64,000 nucleotides of DNA, taken from positions 1 through 64,000 of the forward strand of contig JASCPI010000002.1 in assembly GCA_029959555.1 (NCBI GenBank), written 5' to 3'. The first letter of the stretch is position 1; the number at the start of each line of letters is the position of its first letter. This document shows positions 27,102-37,303 of this stretch, one piece after another. The stretch is from Lysobacteraceae bacterium PS02065. Lineage in GTDB: Bacteria; Pseudomonadota; Gammaproteobacteria; Xanthomonadales; Rhodanobacteraceae. The translations under genes were made by a program, and so were the position numbers. The notes beneath the pieces are model-generated. The model was not told the DNA's origin. It worked only from the letters and a program-made list of their open reading frames with translations, and searched no databases.

Positions 27102-28022
27102 TCAGTCGCCCGCCACGCGCACGAGCAGGTGCTTGGCGATCTGCCCGTGCAGCTGGCCGATCGCCTTGGCCAGGTGCAGCATCAGGAAGAATCCGATCAC
27201 GCCCGCGAGCGTGATCAGCGGCAGCATCCAGAACGGTGCGGTCCAGCTCGGCTCGCCGTCGTACATGACGATCATGCCGTGGTCCACGAAAAGGTAGGCG
27301 AACGGCGCGATCGCGAAGCTGATCGATAGCGCGAGCCCGGTCGTGACGATGGTGAAGTAGATCACCCCGAGCGGCAGCATCAGGATCATGTAGAGCATCG
27401 TGCTCCACGTGCGCGGATCGGTGAACATCTCGCCGATGCGCGCCCAGATCGACTGCCCGCGGTCGACGTAGAGCGGCCGGCGCGGCATGCGCACGCCGAG
27501 CATCGCTTCGACGATCTTCCCCTCGACGAACGACAGCGCGCGCACCGTGCCGAAGAACAGCACGATGAACGGTACGCCGATGATGAGGACCGCGAAGCCG
27601 GCCGACAGGCCTAGTCCGGTCACGACCCACGTGAAGTAGAAGACGCCGGTCGCGAGCGACAGGGCCATGTAGAACAGCGCGGCATAGGCGCGCGGATCGA
27701 GCGCGATGCCGAAGAACGCCGCGAGCGCGGAACGCTTTTCCGCCGTCGGCGCGGGCGAGCGCGGCCGCGGGCGCAGCGCGCGCTCGACCTCGCCCTCCTT
27801 GACCCGGTAGATCTCGGCGACCTCGTCGGGCGCACCGTAGCTCGTGACGATCTTCTCGAGCAGCGCCGCCTCGTCGAGCTCGGGGTGATCGGCCATCTCG
27901 GCGCGCAGGTGCTCCTCGGCGTCGTAGAGCGCGTCCTGGATCATCGCCGGATCGGCACCGTGCAAGGCCATGCGCAGCTGGTCGAGATACTCGCGGATCG
28001 TGCGCGGAATCGGCGTGTTCAT
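27102..28022 (-). CDS. DUF1700/sensor-domain membrane protein
   Basis: A 306-residue protein. The N-terminal 75 residues (REYLDQLRMALHGADPAMIQDALYDAEEHLRAEM) are the HAAS/DUF1700-like helical domain typical of proteins encoded beside PadR regulators. Two pairs of hydrophobic segments follow (about 118-165 and 220-290), each like a putative sensor domain repeat (YMALSLATGVFYFTWVVTGLGLS, YMILMLPLGVIYFTIVTTGLALS), so the membrane part looks duplicated. The start overlaps the PadR gene's stop (ATGA). A membrane sensor or signal module controlled by that regulator is likely; the ligand is unknown. Confidence 0.85.
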   Translation of the reverse strand: MNTPIPRTIREYLDQLRMALHGADPAMIQDALYDAEEHLRAEMADHPELDEAALLEKIVTSYGAPDEVAEIYRVKEGEVERALRPRPRSPAPTAEKRSALAAFFGIALDPRAYAALFYMALSLATGVFYFTWVVTGLGLSAGFAVLIIGVPFIVLFFGTVRALSFVEGKIVEAMLGVRMPRRPLYVDRGQSIWARIGEMFTDPRTWSTMLYMILMLPLGVIYFTIVTTGLALSISFAIAPFAYLFVDHGMIVMYDGEPSWTAPFWMLPLITLAGVIGFFLMLHLAKAIGQLHGQIAKHLLVRVAGD

Positions 28023-28396
28023 GCCTGGGCCCCTTGTGGCGTGGACGGATCGAGGACGGTGTCGACGAAATCGCGCGTGGCGGTCCACGACGCGATCCAC
28101 TGCGCGAGCACGATGCGCCCGAGCGTGGTGATGCGGTAATAGCGGCGCGGCGGACCGGATACCGACGGTTCGACCTCGCTGTCGAGCAGGCCGGCCGCAC
28201 TGAGGTTGCGCAGCACCGGGTACAGCGCGCTCTGCTTGCCCGCGACCACGCCGGCGCCGTCGTCGAGGCGCTTGGCGATCTGGTAGCCGTACATCGGCTC
28301 GGTCGCCTGCGCGAGCACGGCCAGCAGCACGAGCGACACCGTGCCGGCCGAGAGCTCCTTCTGGAATTTCCTGAGGTGGAGGTCTTCGTCACCCAT
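28019..28396 (-). CDS. PadR family transcriptional regulator
   Basis: A 125-residue winged-helix protein: LSAGTVSLVLLAVLAQATEPMYGYQIAKRL is the helix-turn-helix start, QSALYPVLRNLSAAGLLDSEVEPSVSGPPRRYYRITTLGR the wing. ATG 28396 is preferred (AGGAC 9 bases upstream) over a GTG seven codons earlier. It is coupled to the membrane protein gene after it; PadR and DUF1700 pairs usually form an autoregulated unit that represses itself until a membrane or antibiotic signal arrives. No clear operator was found upstream. Confidence 0.92.
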   Translation of the reverse strand: MGDEDLHLRKFQKELSAGTVSLVLLAVLAQATEPMYGYQIAKRLDDGAGVVAGKQSALYPVLRNLSAAGLLDSEVEPSVSGPPRRYYRITTLGRIVLAQWIASWTATRDFVDTVLDPSTPQGAQA

Positions 28397-28531
28397 GCCT
28401 GCCGTCCTATCAACCACGTGACGATGTGCATGTTAGTGTGAAGTTCGTAATAGCTCATGCGCCGGAAGTCATGCCCGGCAAGCGCCTGCCCCTGCGCTAA
28501 GCTCGAAGGCCCCTTCGACGCGAGGTCAGGC

Positions 28532-29470
28532 ATGCCCCTCTCCCCTCCTGCGCCATGCCGACTCGCCATCGCGGTCGCACTGCTCGCCGCCGTGCCTGGA
28601 GTCGCCGCAGCGGCCCCCGAGGCGAAACCGGCCAAACCGCTCACGATGCAGGACGTGATCGCCGCCTCCAGGCCCTCGGACTGGCGTGCACTCGACCCCG
28701 AACGCACGCTCTACATGGACCTGCCTTCGGGCCGTGTCGTGATCGAGCTGGCCGAGCGCTTCACGCCGCTGCACGCGGCCAACATCCGCACGCTCGCGCG
28801 CGAGCACTACTTCGACGGTCTCGCCGTGTTGCGGGTGCAGGACAATTTCGTCACCCAATGGGGCGACCCGAACGCCGGCGAGGACAAGGCGCGTCCGCTC
28901 GGCAAGGCCAGCAAGACCCTTGCACCCGAGTTCACGCGGCCGTCGAAGGACGTGCCGTTCACGAAACTCGCCGACGGCGACGTCTACGCCGCCGAGGTCG
29001 GCTTTTCGGAAGGTTTCCCGGTCGGGCGCGACCCGAAGACCGGCGAAACCTGGGTTGCGCACTGCTACGGCGTGGTCGGTGCCGGGCGCGACAACGCGGC
29101 CGACTCGGGCAGCGGCGCGGAGCTCTACGCCGTGATCGGTCACGCGCCGCGTCAGCTCGAACGCAACATCGCCGCGGTCGGTCGCGTCGTGAGGGGCATG
29201 GAACTGCTCGCCGCGCTGCCGCGCGGACCCGCGCCGATGGGGTTCTACGACGATCCCGCGAAGCGCACGCCGATCACCTCGGTACGCGTCGCCGCGGACG
29301 TGCCGCAGGCCGAACGCACGCCGCTCGAAATCATGCGCACCGAGACCGCGACGTTCGCGTCACTCGTCGAATCACGCCGCAACCGACGCGACGACTGGTA
29401 CCACGTGCCGGCAGGCCACATCGACCTGTGCAACGTGCCGATCCCCGTGCGCGAGCCGCCGGCACGCTGA
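28532..29470 (+). CDS. periplasmic cyclophilin-type peptidyl-prolyl isomerase
   Basis: A 312-residue exported protein. Signal peptide: [20 protein letters not shown]. The cyclophilin domain runs from about residue 58: [25 protein letters not shown], then [20 protein letters not shown] (the RVxxxFVxQ-GDP motif), and [24 protein letters not shown]. It is longer than E. coli PpiA/PpiB because of extra loops and a C-terminal tail, like the Xanthomonadales family. It probably helps fold envelope proteins. It starts divergently from the PadR gene. Confidence 0.9.
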   Translation: MPLSPPAPCRLAIAVALLAAVPGVAAAAPEAKPAKPLTMQDVIAASRPSDWRALDPERTLYMDLPSGRVVIELAERFTPLHAANIRTLAREHYFDGLAVLRVQDNFVTQWGDPNAGEDKARPLGKASKTLAPEFTRPSKDVPFTKLADGDVYAAEVGFSEGFPVGRDPKTGETWVAHCYGVVGAGRDNAADSGSGAELYAVIGHAPRQLERNIAAVGRVVRGMELLAALPRGPAPMGFYDDPAKRTPITSVRVAADVPQAERTPLEIMRTETATFASLVESRRNRRDDWYHVPAGHIDLCNVPIPVREPPAR

Positions 29471-29620
29471 TCCCGACGCGGAGTTCGCGCGTACCTGCGA
29501 GGCATCGGCGGAGTCGCCTGCAGCGGTTGCGCCCTGCGCTCGATGAGCACGGTGGAACCCGCCCACCGTGGCCGCAGGAGGCGCGTCGCGTCTGGATCCC
29601 TGCTGCCGCGTGCGCGTGAA

Positions 29621-29642
29621 GCGGGGATGCGCGCATCCCCGC
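29621..29642. terminator. palindrome between convergent genes
   Basis: A 22-base perfect palindrome made of GCGGGGATGCG and its complement CGCATCCCCGC, without a spacer. It lies 19 bases beyond the stop of the FKBP gene (29661) and 151 bases beyond the cyclophilin stop. No T run follows, so a transcription stop is plausible but not shown. I see nothing else in 29471-29620. Confidence 0.4.
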
Positions 29643-29660
29643 GCCGTCACGCAGCGTCAC

Positions 29661-30143
29661 TCAGTGGTGATGACCACCCTCGCCGTGCACGTGGCCGTGC
29701 AGGACTTCCTCGACGCTGGCCTCGCGCACCTCGACGATCTCGATCGCGAAATGCAGCGTCTCGCCGGCGAGCGCGTGGTTGCCGTCGACGGTGACGTCGT
29801 CGCCGTTGATCTCGGTGATCATGACCGGCAGCATGCCGCCCGGCGTCTGCGCCTGGAACTGCATGCCGACCTCGAGATCGTCCACGCCGGCGAAGGCCTT
29901 GCGCGGCACGACCTGGACCAGCTCCTCGATGTAGTCGCCGTAGCCTTCGGCGGCCGGCACGTCGACGTTGAACACGTCGCCCGCGACATGACCTTCCATG
30001 GCCTTCTCGAGGCCCGGCACGATGTTGCCCGCGCCCTGCAGGTAGGTCAGCGGCTCGCGGCCGGCCGAGCTGTCGACGACGTCGCCGGCATCGTTGGTCA
30101 GGGTGTAGTGGAAGGACGCGACGGTGCGGTCGGCGATCTGCAT
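29661..30143 (-). CDS. slyD: FKBP-type peptidyl-prolyl isomerase, SlyD-like
   Basis: A 160-residue SlyD-type isomerase: FHYTLTNDAGDVVDSSAG, LTYLQGAGNIVPGLEKAMEG (FKBP core), the IF domain with EGYGDYIEELVQVVPRKAF, and a short His-rich tail HGHVHGEGGHHH as in nickel-binding SlyD, though shorter than in E. coli. Cytoplasmic chaperone/isomerase that can supply nickel to hydrogenase or urease. It starts at ATG 30143, downstream of the cold-shock gene's terminator, on the same strand. Confidence 0.93.
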   Translation of the reverse strand: MQIADRTVASFHYTLTNDAGDVVDSSAGREPLTYLQGAGNIVPGLEKAMEGHVAGDVFNVDVPAAEGYGDYIEELVQVVPRKAFAGVDDLEVGMQFQAQTPGGMLPVMITEINGDDVTVDGNHALAGETLHFAIEIVEVREASVEEVLHGHVHGEGGHHH

Positions 30144-30171
30144 GGCTGTTTTCCCTCGATACAAATGAAAA

Positions 30172-30195
30172 GCCCCGGACGCGAACGTCCAGGGC
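30172..30195 (-). terminator. intrinsic terminator after cspA-like gene
   Basis: On the minus strand GCCCTGGACG-TTCG-CGTCCGGGGC forms a 10-bp stem with one mismatch and a stable TTCG tetraloop, followed by TTTTCATTTG. It follows the cold-shock gene stop by 24 bases. Confidence 0.85.
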
Positions 30196-30219
30196 CGGTG
30201 ACGCGTACCGGAAGACCGG

Positions 30220-30429
30220 TTATTCGGCGCGGACGGCCTCGGCCTGCGGACCCTTCGGGCCCTGCGTGACCGTGAAGCTGACCTTCTGGCCTTCGGCGAG
30301 CGACTTGAAGCCGCTGCCTTCGATCGAGCGGAAGTGGACGAACACGTCCGGGCCCGACTCACGCGTGATGAAACCGAAACCCTTGGCGTCGTTGAACCAC
30401 TTGACCGTGCCGTTTTCGCGATTGGACAT
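30220..30429 (-). CDS. cspA: cold-shock domain protein
   Basis: A 69-residue CSD protein. The start [16 protein letters not shown] holds RNP1 (KGFGFI) and [11 protein letters not shown] holds RNP2. These RNA chaperones melt mRNA structures, often under cold or growth change. ATG 30429 is used because AGGA lies 10 bases upstream. Its own terminator follows. The long leader before it (about 160 bases if the proposed promoter is right) is like that of cold-inducible csp genes. Which paralogue it is cannot be told from one copy. Confidence 0.95.
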   Translation of the reverse strand: MSNRENGTVKWFNDAKGFGFITRESGPDVFVHFRSIEGSGFKSLAEGQKVSFTVTQGPKGPQAEAVRAE

Positions 30430-30596
30430 GACTGAATCCTTGGACAAACAAAATGTGGGAACGCGCGGACCGTTCGATCCGTCGCGGGTACTGGGTGTGC
30501 AAGGAGGAAGTGCGGGACGCGGCAGACAGGCAGATCAACGATCGGCATGTACCAATGTCACGATTCATTGTGACTCCGGCATACACAGTGGCGCGG

Positions 30597-30626
30597 AGTG
30601 TACGCCAGCCTTTTGACAATTGCGAA
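30597..30626 (-). promoter_or_regulatory. candidate promoter of the cold-shock gene
   Basis: On the minus strand TTCGCA (30621-30626) and TACACT (30597-30602) are separated by 18 bases, giving a start near 30590 and a leader of about 160 bases, as in E. coli cspA. TTGACA on the plus strand (30613-30618) might serve the carboxypeptidase gene but has no good -10 partner. The remainder of 30430-30754 shows nothing I can name. Confidence 0.35.
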
Positions 30627-30754
30627 CAATTCGTTAACCGGTTAGGCCCATCCAAGGGTAAGCCCCAGGAGCCGCATCCCGGGCCGGCCGCCCCCTTCCC
30701 GGCCGGGCGCGGGCACGCTAGTGTCAGGCGCTTTCGTGCCCCGGGGATCCTCGC

Positions 30755-32467
30755 GTGTTCAGACCCTTGCTGGCGGGCGTCCTCGCCATGGCCGCGACGG
30801 AGTGCTTCGCCACGGAGTGGTACGTCGAAGCCCGTTACGACGATCCCGCCGCGCTGAGGCGCGTCGGCGGCCTCTTCACCCATGTCACAATCGACGAGAA
30901 GGCGCGCGTGCTGCGCGTCGACACCGACGACGCCGGCATACGCCTGCTCGAGCAGGCCGGCATGCGCGTCTCGATCGACATGGTCAGGACGGCGGAGCTC
31001 CGGGCGATGCTCGACCTGCCGGACGGGCTGCGCAGCATCCCGCAGTTCGCCTGCTACCGCACGGTCGAGGAGACGCGCACCGATGCCGAGGCGCTCGTCG
31101 CGGCGCACCCCGACCTCGCGTCGATCGAGTCGCTCGGGCCGACCTGGGAGCGCGACAACGGGCCCGGTGCCGGCTACGACATGTACGCGCTGCGGATCAC
31201 GCGCCACGACACCCTCGTCGATGATCCGGACCGTCCACGCATGGTCGTGCTCGCCTCGATCCATGCCCGCGAATACGCACCCGCCGAACTCGTCACGCGC
31301 TTCGCGGAAGGGCTCCTCGACGGTTACGGCCGCGACCCGCAAGCGACCTGGCTGGTCGACCATGTCGACTTCCGTCTCGTGCTGCACGCCAATCCGGACG
31401 GCCGCAAGAAGGCCGAGGCCGGCGTGTTGTGGCGCAAGAACACGAACACGACGAACGGCACCTGCAACAACCCGACCTCGAATTTCCATGCCGGCATCGA
31501 CCTCAACCGCAACTGGCCGTTCCACTGGAATACCGCCCAGGGCGGCTTGAGCGGCGCGCCATGCAACGCCGTCTACCGCGGTCCCGCGCCGGCATCCGAA
31601 CCCGAGACGCAGAACCTGATCCGCTACGTCGCCGGCACGCCAGGGGCCGACGGCGCCTACGTCGGCGGCGCCCTGCCCGACCGCAAGGACGATGCCGTCA
31701 CGGTCGCCGCTCCGGACGACTACAAGGGCCTCTTCTTCGACATCCACAGCTACGCCGGGCTCGTGCTGTGGCCGTGGGGCGACACGCTGACCGTGTCACC
31801 GAACGGCGAGGCGCTGCAGACGCTCGGCCGCCGCATCGCCTGGTTCAACGGCTACACGCCGCAGCGCGCGTCCCAGCTCTACCCCACCGACGGCGGCACG
31901 ATCGATCTCGTCTACGGCCAGCTCGGCGCACCGGCCTACGTCATGGAGATCGGCACCGAGTTCTTCCAGCCGTGTACGTCGTTCGAGAACACGATCCTGC
32001 CCGCGAACCTGCAGGCGCTGCGCTTCGCGGCACGCACGGCCGAGGCACCGTACCGCCTCGGCAAGGGTCCCGACGTGCACACGCTCACCGTGGAGTACGC
32101 GATCGAGTCGGGCGAGGACGCCGTCATCCACGCGACGATCGACGACACGCGCTTCCGCCAGACCAGCTCCGCTCAACCGACCTTCGCGATCACCTCGGCG
32201 CATGCCTACGTCGGCAGGCTGCCGTGGCAGACCGATGGTGGTGTGACCGCGTTCGAACCGGTCGACGGCGCCTACGACAGCACGCAGGAACGCGTCACGG
32301 CGCGCGTGCCGACGACCGACCTCGCGCCGGGGCGCCATCTCGTCTACGTGCAAGGCGTGAATGCGTCGGGAGGCGGCACCGCAGGAGCGCCGGACGCCGT
32401 ATACGTGCAGGTCCTCGAATCCGGCGACCGCATCTTCCGTGACGGCCTGGAGATCGCCGCGGACTGA
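30755..32467 (+). CDS. secreted M14 family zinc carboxypeptidase
   Basis: A 570-residue exported metallopeptidase. Signal: FRPLLAGVLAMAATECFA. An N-terminal propeptide-like part (to about 95) precedes the M14 domain with the zinc motif H170-A-R-E173 in LASIHAREYAPAE, DLNRNWPFHW, the third ligand in FDIHSYAGLVLWPWG, and the catalytic Glu in YVMEIGTEFF. A beta-sandwich tail ends with DRIFRDGLEIAAD, resembling the IF-x-DGF(E) tail seen on many exported proteins of this bacterial group. It starts with GTG 30755 and converges on hisIE with a 2-base gap. Confidence 0.9.
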   Translation: MFRPLLAGVLAMAATECFATEWYVEARYDDPAALRRVGGLFTHVTIDEKARVLRVDTDDAGIRLLEQAGMRVSIDMVRTAELRAMLDLPDGLRSIPQFACYRTVEETRTDAEALVAAHPDLASIESLGPTWERDNGPGAGYDMYALRITRHDTLVDDPDRPRMVVLASIHAREYAPAELVTRFAEGLLDGYGRDPQATWLVDHVDFRLVLHANPDGRKKAEAGVLWRKNTNTTNGTCNNPTSNFHAGIDLNRNWPFHWNTAQGGLSGAPCNAVYRGPAPASEPETQNLIRYVAGTPGADGAYVGGALPDRKDDAVTVAAPDDYKGLFFDIHSYAGLVLWPWGDTLTVSPNGEALQTLGRRIAWFNGYTPQRASQLYPTDGGTIDLVYGQLGAPAYVMEIGTEFFQPCTSFENTILPANLQALRFAARTAEAPYRLGKGPDVHTLTVEYAIESGEDAVIHATIDDTRFRQTSSAQPTFAITSAHAYVGRLPWQTDGGVTAFEPVDGAYDSTQERVTARVPTTDLAPGRHLVYVQGVNASGGGTAGAPDAVYVQVLESGDRIFRDGLEIAAD

Positions 32468-32469
32468 GC

Positions 32470-33078
32470 TCAGCCCGGCGCGCGGTGGCGCGCCTCGAGC
32501 ACGCGCACGAGATCGTCGAGGCCCATACCCCGCGCGCGCAGCAGCACGAGCAGGTGGAACACGAGATCGGCCGACTCGCCGAGCAGCGCGTCCTTGTCCT
32601 GCGCGACCGCGGCGAGTGCGGTCTCGACGCCTTCCTCGCCGACCTTCTGCGCGATGCGCCGCAGGCCCGACTCGAACAGGCGCGTCGTGTAGCTGCCCTC
32701 GGGTCGTTCGCGCTCGCGTGTCGCGACCAGCGCATCGAGCTCGGCGAGGAACGCGACCGGCGGCGCTGACGCGTCGGCGAAACAGGTGCGGGTGCCGGTG
32801 TGGCAGGTCGGACCTTGCGGCTCGGCTCGCACGAGCCAGGTGTCGCGATCGCAGTCCAGGTGCATCGACAGGACGCGCAGCACGTGACCGGATTGCTCGC
32901 CCTTGGTCCACAGGCGCTGCTTGCTGCGACTGAAGAACGTCACGTGGCCGCTCGCGCGCGTCGCCGCGAGCGACTCGCGCGACACGTAGCCGAGCATGAG
33001 CACTTCGCCCGTGCGTGCGTGCTGCACGATCGCCGGCAGGAGACCTCCGCCCTTGTCCCAGTCCGCGTCGTCGCTCAT
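32470..33078 (-). CDS. hisIE: phosphoribosyl-AMP cyclohydrolase / phosphoribosyl-ATP pyrophosphatase
   Basis: A 202-residue bifunctional enzyme. The cyclohydrolase half has [58 protein letters not shown] (zinc Cys). The pyrophosphatase half has [24 protein letters not shown] and [11 protein letters not shown]. Steps 2 and 3 of histidine synthesis. It is the last gene of the his operon; the ATG overlaps the hisF stop. Confidence 0.95.
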   Translation of the reverse strand: MSDDADWDKGGGLLPAIVQHARTGEVLMLGYVSRESLAATRASGHVTFFSRSKQRLWTKGEQSGHVLRVLSMHLDCDRDTWLVRAEPQGPTCHTGTRTCFADASAPPVAFLAELDALVATRERERPEGSYTTRLFESGLRRIAQKVGEEGVETALAAVAQDKDALLGESADLVFHLLVLLRARGMGLDDLVRVLEARHRAPG

Positions 33079-33845
33079 GGCCTCACCTTGACGCCGCGTG
33101 CGGCGAGTTCGCGTTTGAGATCGGGAATCGCGATCGCGCCCGAGTGGAACACGCTTGCGGCGAGCGCCGCGTCGACATCGGCCTCCTCGAACGCGGCGAC
33201 GAAGTGCGCGGGCTCGCCGGCGCCACCCGATGCGACGAGCGGCACGTCGCAGCACGCGCGCACCGCACGCAACTGGGCGATGTCGTAGCCGGTGCGCACG
33301 CCGTCGGTATCCATGCAGTTGAGCACGATCTCGCCGGCGCCGCGGCGCTGCACCTCGACGACCCAGTCGAGCGTGCGCCGCGCGAGCGCACGCGTCTTCG
33401 ACGGATCGCCGGTGTACTGGCGCACGCGCCACTCGCCGTCGTCGTCGCGCAGGCTGTCGATGCCGACGACCACGCATTGCACGCCGAACGCGGCCGCGAG
33501 CTCGTCGATCAATCCGGGGCGCTCGAGCGCGGGCGAGTTGACCGAGATCTTGTCCGCACCGGCGTGCAGCACCTCGCGCGCGACCTCGACGTCGCGGATG
33601 CCGCCGGCGACGCAGAACGGGATGTCGATGACGCGCGCGACGCGCTCGACCCACTCGCGGTCGACACTGCGCCCGTCCGGGCTCGCGGTGATGTCGTAGA
33701 ACACGAGTTCGTCGGCCCCCTCGTCGCGGTAGCGCAACGCGAGGTCGACGATGTCGCCGACGACGACGTGGTCGCGGAAGCGCACGCCCTTGACGACCTG
33801 GCCGTCGCGCACATCGAGGCACGGGATCAGGCGACGCGTCAGCAT
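33075..33845 (-). CDS. hisF: imidazole glycerol phosphate synthase cyclase subunit
   Basis: A 256-residue TIM barrel: [20 protein letters not shown] at the N terminus (catalytic Asp), [13 protein letters not shown] [13 protein letters not shown], and [30 protein letters not shown] at the end. It works with HisH to make IGP and AICAR. The start overlaps the hisA stop by 7 bases and the stop overlaps hisIE by 4. Confidence 0.96.
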   Translation of the reverse strand: MLTRRLIPCLDVRDGQVVKGVRFRDHVVVGDIVDLALRYRDEGADELVFYDITASPDGRSVDREWVERVARVIDIPFCVAGGIRDVEVAREVLHAGADKISVNSPALERPGLIDELAAAFGVQCVVVGIDSLRDDDGEWRVRQYTGDPSKTRALARRTLDWVVEVQRRGAGEIVLNCMDTDGVRTGYDIAQLRAVRACCDVPLVASGGAGEPAHFVAAFEEADVDAALAASVFHSGAIAIPDLKRELAARGVKVRP

Positions 33846-34567
33846 GCGAGCGCCCCGGCGACATCGAGCGTGCCCTCGAGCAGGCTGCGGCCGAGCACGA
33901 CACCGGCGACGCCCGAGGCACGCAAGGCGACCACGTCGGCGATGTCGCGCACGCCACCCGAAGCCTGCACGGCGAGCGCTGGCGCGATCGCACGAACATG
34001 CGCGTAGAGGTCGAGGTTGGGTCCCGCGAGCATGCCGTCACGCGCGATGTCGGTGCACAGCAGGTGGCGTGCGCCCGCGGCGGCGAATCGCGGTGCGAGC
34101 GTATCGAGCGTTTCCGGCGCGGCCTCGGTCCATCCGGCCGACGACAATGTCCACGCCGTGCCGTCGTGACGCGTGTCGAGCGCGATGACGAGGCGGTCTG
34201 CACCGTGGGTGCCGATCCATCCGACGACACGGTCGGGTTCGCGCACGGCCACGCTGCCGACGACGACGCGCGACACGCCGACGTCGAACAGACGCTTCAC
34301 GTCGTCTTCGCCGCGCACGCCTCCGCCGGCCTGCACGTGCAGGCCGAGCGTGCACAGGCCTTCGAGCACGCGCAGGTTCTCGAAGCGGCCTTCGCGCGCA
34401 CCGTCGAGGTCGACGACGTGCAGGTCGGTCGCACCGGCATCGCGATAGGCACGTACCTGCTCGAGCGGATCGACTGCGTAACCGGTCTCGCGCGCGTAGT
34501 CACCCTGGCGCAGGCGCACGACGCGACCACCGCGCAGGTCGAGGGCGGGAAGGACGACGAAGCTCAT
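33839..34567 (-). CDS. hisA: phosphoribosylformimino-AICAR phosphate ribosylisomerase
   Basis: A 242-residue half-barrel duplication homologous to His[22 protein letters not shown] (catalytic Asp of ALDL), [23 protein letters not shown], and [15 protein letters not shown] (second catalytic Asp). Fourth pathway step. Translation is coupled to hisH by an ATGA overlap. Confidence 0.96.
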   Translation of the reverse strand: MSFVVLPALDLRGGRVVRLRQGDYARETGYAVDPLEQVRAYRDAGATDLHVVDLDGAREGRFENLRVLEGLCTLGLHVQAGGGVRGEDDVKRLFDVGVSRVVVGSVAVREPDRVVGWIGTHGADRLVIALDTRHDGTAWTLSSAGWTEAAPETLDTLAPRFAAAGARHLLCTDIARDGMLAGPNLDLYAHVRAIAPALAVQASGGVRDIADVVALRASGVAGVVLGRSLLEGTLDVAGALAC

Positions 34568-35163
34568 GAGGCGAGGAAATTCCCGAGGAGGCGGGCGCCG
34601 ACCGTGGCCGAGCGCTCAGGATGGAACTGCATGCCGGTGAAGTTGCGCGAACGCACGACCGCCGACAACGGCGCACCGTAGTCGACCGACGCCAGCGTCG
34701 CAGGGCCACGCGCGACCGCGTAGCCGTGCACGAAATACGCGTACGCCTCGTCGCCGAGGCCGTGCAACAGGGGATCGTCGCGATCCACGACGAGGCGGTT
34801 CCATCCCATGTGCGGGACGCGCCGCTGGCCGCCCGGCGCGATGCGCGACACGCGCCCTTCGATGACGCCGAGGCACGGCGTATCGCCCTCCTCGGAATGC
34901 TCGAACAGCAGCTGCATGCCGAGGCAGACGCCGAGCACCGGCTGCTCGAGCGTGCGCAGCACCTCGACGAGACCGGCCTCGTGCAGGCGCGCCATGCCGG
35001 GCCCGGCCGCGCCGACACCGGGCAGGATCACGTGCGATGCCGCGCGGATGCGCGAGGCGTCGCGTGTCAGCGAGGCCTCCACGCCGAGCCGCTGCAGCGC
35101 GTAGCGCACCGAACCGATGTTGGTGCCGCCCGCATCGACGAGCACCACGTCGTGCGCGCTCAC
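34564..35163 (-). CDS. hisH: imidazole glycerol phosphate synthase glutaminase subunit
   Basis: A 199-residue class I amidotransferase. [17 protein letters not shown] at the start, nucleophile Cys in [12 protein letters not shown], catalytic His and Glu in MQFHPERS. Supplies ammonia to HisF. The start is GTG 35163 overlapping the hisB stop (GTGA); no ATG lies near. The stop overlaps hisA. Confidence 0.95.
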   Translation of the reverse strand: MSAHDVVLVDAGGTNIGSVRYALQRLGVEASLTRDASRIRAASHVILPGVGAAGPGMARLHEAGLVEVLRTLEQPVLGVCLGMQLLFEHSEEGDTPCLGVIEGRVSRIAPGGQRRVPHMGWNRLVVDRDDPLLHGLGDEAYAYFVHGYAVARGPATLASVDYGAPLSAVVRSRNFTGMQFHPERSATVGARLLGNFLAS

Positions 35164-36227
35164 AGCGTTCCCTTCGTGCTCGGAAGGTCGTCGCCGTGGC
35201 GACGGATGGCCTGCCCCAGCGTGCGCGCGAACACCTTGAAGCAAGCCTCGACCATGTGGTGCGCGTTGTCGCCGCGCACCGTGACGTGCAGGTTCGCGCC
35301 GAGCGTCTCGCACAGTGAACGGAAGAAATGCGGCACGAGTTCGGTCGGCACCTCGCCGACGCGTTCGCGCGGGAACGTGCCTTCGAACACGAGGTACGGC
35401 CGCCCCGAAAGATCGAGCGCGGCGCTCGCGAGCGTCTCGTCCATCGGCAGCGTGAAGCCGTAGCGGCCGATACCGCGCTTGTCGCCGAGCGCTTCACGCA
35501 AGGCCTGGCCGAGCGCGAGCGCGCAGTCCTCGATCGTGTGGTGTTCGTCGACCTCGACATCGCCGTGGCAGTCGAGGTCGAGCGAGAACGCCGCGTGCTT
35601 GGCGATCTGGTCGAGCATGTGGTCGAAGAAGCCGAGGCCGGTACGCACGCTCGAACGCGCACCGGCGTCGAGATCCACGCGCACGGCGATGCGCGTCTCG
35701 CGCGTTTCGCGCACGACGCTGGCGACACGCGGCGTGTCGCACAGCTGGTGCGCGATCTCGCGCCACGCCTGCCCCGCTGGTCCGACGCGCAGGCCACGCA
35801 CGCCGAGATTGGCCGCGAACTGCAGGTCGGTGTCGCGATCGCCGACCATTGCCGAGGCCTCGCGGGACCAGTCGTCACGCGCAAGCCAGTGGCGCACGAG
35901 GCCGATGCCCGGCTTGCGCGTATCGAGGCCTTCGTGCGGGAAGCTGCGATCGATCAGCACCTCACGGAACGTGATGCCCTGCGAGGCGAGGATCTGCAGC
36001 AGCAGCGCATGCGGGCCCTCGAAGTCGGCCTCGGGAAAACCCGACGTGCCGAGGCCGTCCTGGTTGGTGACCATGACGAGTTCGTAACCCGCGGCGACAC
36101 AGCGCAGCAGCGCGGGAATGACGCCCGGCAGCAGCGCGAGCTTGTCGAAGCGGTCGATCTGGAAGTCCGCCGGCTCCTCGATCAGGCAGCCGTCGCGGTC
36201 GACGAACAGGATGCGCCGTCGACTCAT
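35160..36227 (-). CDS. hisB: bifunctional histidinol-phosphatase / imidazoleglycerol-phosphate dehydratase
   Basis: A 355-residue fusion. The N-terminal HAD phosphatase starts [16 protein letters not shown] (nucleophile Asp) and has [13 protein letters not shown]. The C-terminal dehydratase has [36 protein letters not shown] (metal His) and [16 protein letters not shown]. The phosphatase-IGPD fusion is the gammaproteobacterial form. Steps 6 and 8 of the pathway. ATG 36227 overlaps the hisC stop. Confidence 0.96.
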   Translation of the reverse strand: MSRRRILFVDRDGCLIEEPADFQIDRFDKLALLPGVIPALLRCVAAGYELVMVTNQDGLGTSGFPEADFEGPHALLLQILASQGITFREVLIDRSFPHEGLDTRKPGIGLVRHWLARDDWSREASAMVGDRDTDLQFAANLGVRGLRVGPAGQAWREIAHQLCDTPRVASVVRETRETRIAVRVDLDAGARSSVRTGLGFFDHMLDQIAKHAAFSLDLDCHGDVEVDEHHTIEDCALALGQALREALGDKRGIGRYGFTLPMDETLASAALDLSGRPYLVFEGTFPRERVGEVPTELVPHFFRSLCETLGANLHVTVRGDNAHHMVEACFKVFARTLGQAIRRHGDDLPSTKGTL

Positions 36228-37303
36228 GCGGCCGCCTGCTGCCGGATCAACTGCTCGAGCAGCCGCGCATTCTCCTCGCGCGAACCGACCGTGATGCGCA
36301 GGTGGCCTTCGAGGCGCGGATAGCGCCCGACGTCGCGCACGACGATGCCCGCGCGCAGCAGGGCGCGATAGACGGCCGGTGCGTCCTCGAACTGCACGCA
36401 CAGGAAGTTCGCGCGCGACGGCAGCACGTCGATCACGCCGGGCAGGCGCGACAGCGCATTCGCGAGGCGCTCGCGCTCGGCGGTGATCAGTGCGACGCGC
36501 TGGTGGGTCTGCGCATGACCTTCCGCCGTCAATGCCGCGAGTGCCGCCGACACGCTCGAGGTCGGCAGCGGATACGGCGCCATGATCCGGCGCAGCAGCG
36601 AGACGATCTCGGGCATGGCGAGCAGGCAGCCGACGCGTGCGCCGGCGAGTGCCCAGGCCTTGGACAACGTGCGGAGCACGCCGAGATTCTCGTTCGAGCG
36701 CAGCAGCGTCGCCGCACTCGGCAGGTCCGCGAATTCGATGTAGGCCTCGTCGACGATCAGCAACGCACGCTCACGCAGCGCGCCGGCGAGGCGCGCGATA
36801 TCGGCAAGCGGCGTGGTACCGCCGGTCGGGTTGTTCGGCGAGCACAGGAACACGAGCTTGGTGTCGGCCGGTAGGTCGGCGACGAGGGCATCGACGTCGA
36901 ACGCGAAGCCCTCGCCGAGCGGCGCCTCGACGACGCGCGCGCCCTGCACGGCCGCGCTGACGGCATACATGCCGAACGTCGGCGGCGACACGACGACCGC
37001 GTCGCGACCGGGCCGGCAGAACGCGCGCATGAGCAGGTCGATGGCCTCGTCGCTGCCCCGACCGACGAGCACCTGACCCGGATCGACACCGTAGAGATCC
37101 GCGAGGCGCTCGACGAGGATGCGCGGCTGCGGGTCCGGATAGCGGTTGAGCGGGCGGCCGCGCAATTCGGGTTGCGCACCGGTCGGCCCCCACGGTGATT
37201 CGTTCGCGTTGAGCATGACGTCGGCGGTGCCGGCTTCGTTGCGCGCCGACGAGTACGGCGTCAACGCGAGGACTTCGGGACGGGCGAGGTCGAGGATGCT
37301 CAT
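36224..37303 (-). CDS. hisC: histidinol-phosphate aminotransferase
   Basis: A 359-residue class I/II aminotransferase. [56 protein letters not shown], and the PLP lysine in [17 protein letters not shown]. It transaminates imidazole acetol phosphate. Both ends overlap neighbours (hisD before, hisB after) by 4 bases. Confidence 0.95.
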   Translation of the reverse strand: MSILDLARPEVLALTPYSSARNEAGTADVMLNANESPWGPTGAQPELRGRPLNRYPDPQPRILVERLADLYGVDPGQVLVGRGSDEAIDLLMRAFCRPGRDAVVVSPPTFGMYAVSAAVQGARVVEAPLGEGFAFDVDALVADLPADTKLVFLCSPNNPTGGTTPLADIARLAGALRERALLIVDEAYIEFADLPSAATLLRSNENLGVLRTLSKAWALAGARVGCLLAMPEIVSLLRRIMAPYPLPTSSVSAALAALTAEGHAQTHQRVALITAERERLANALSRLPGVIDVLPSRANFLCVQFEDAPAVYRALLRAGIVVRDVGRYPRLEGHLRITVGSREENARLLEQLIRQQAAA

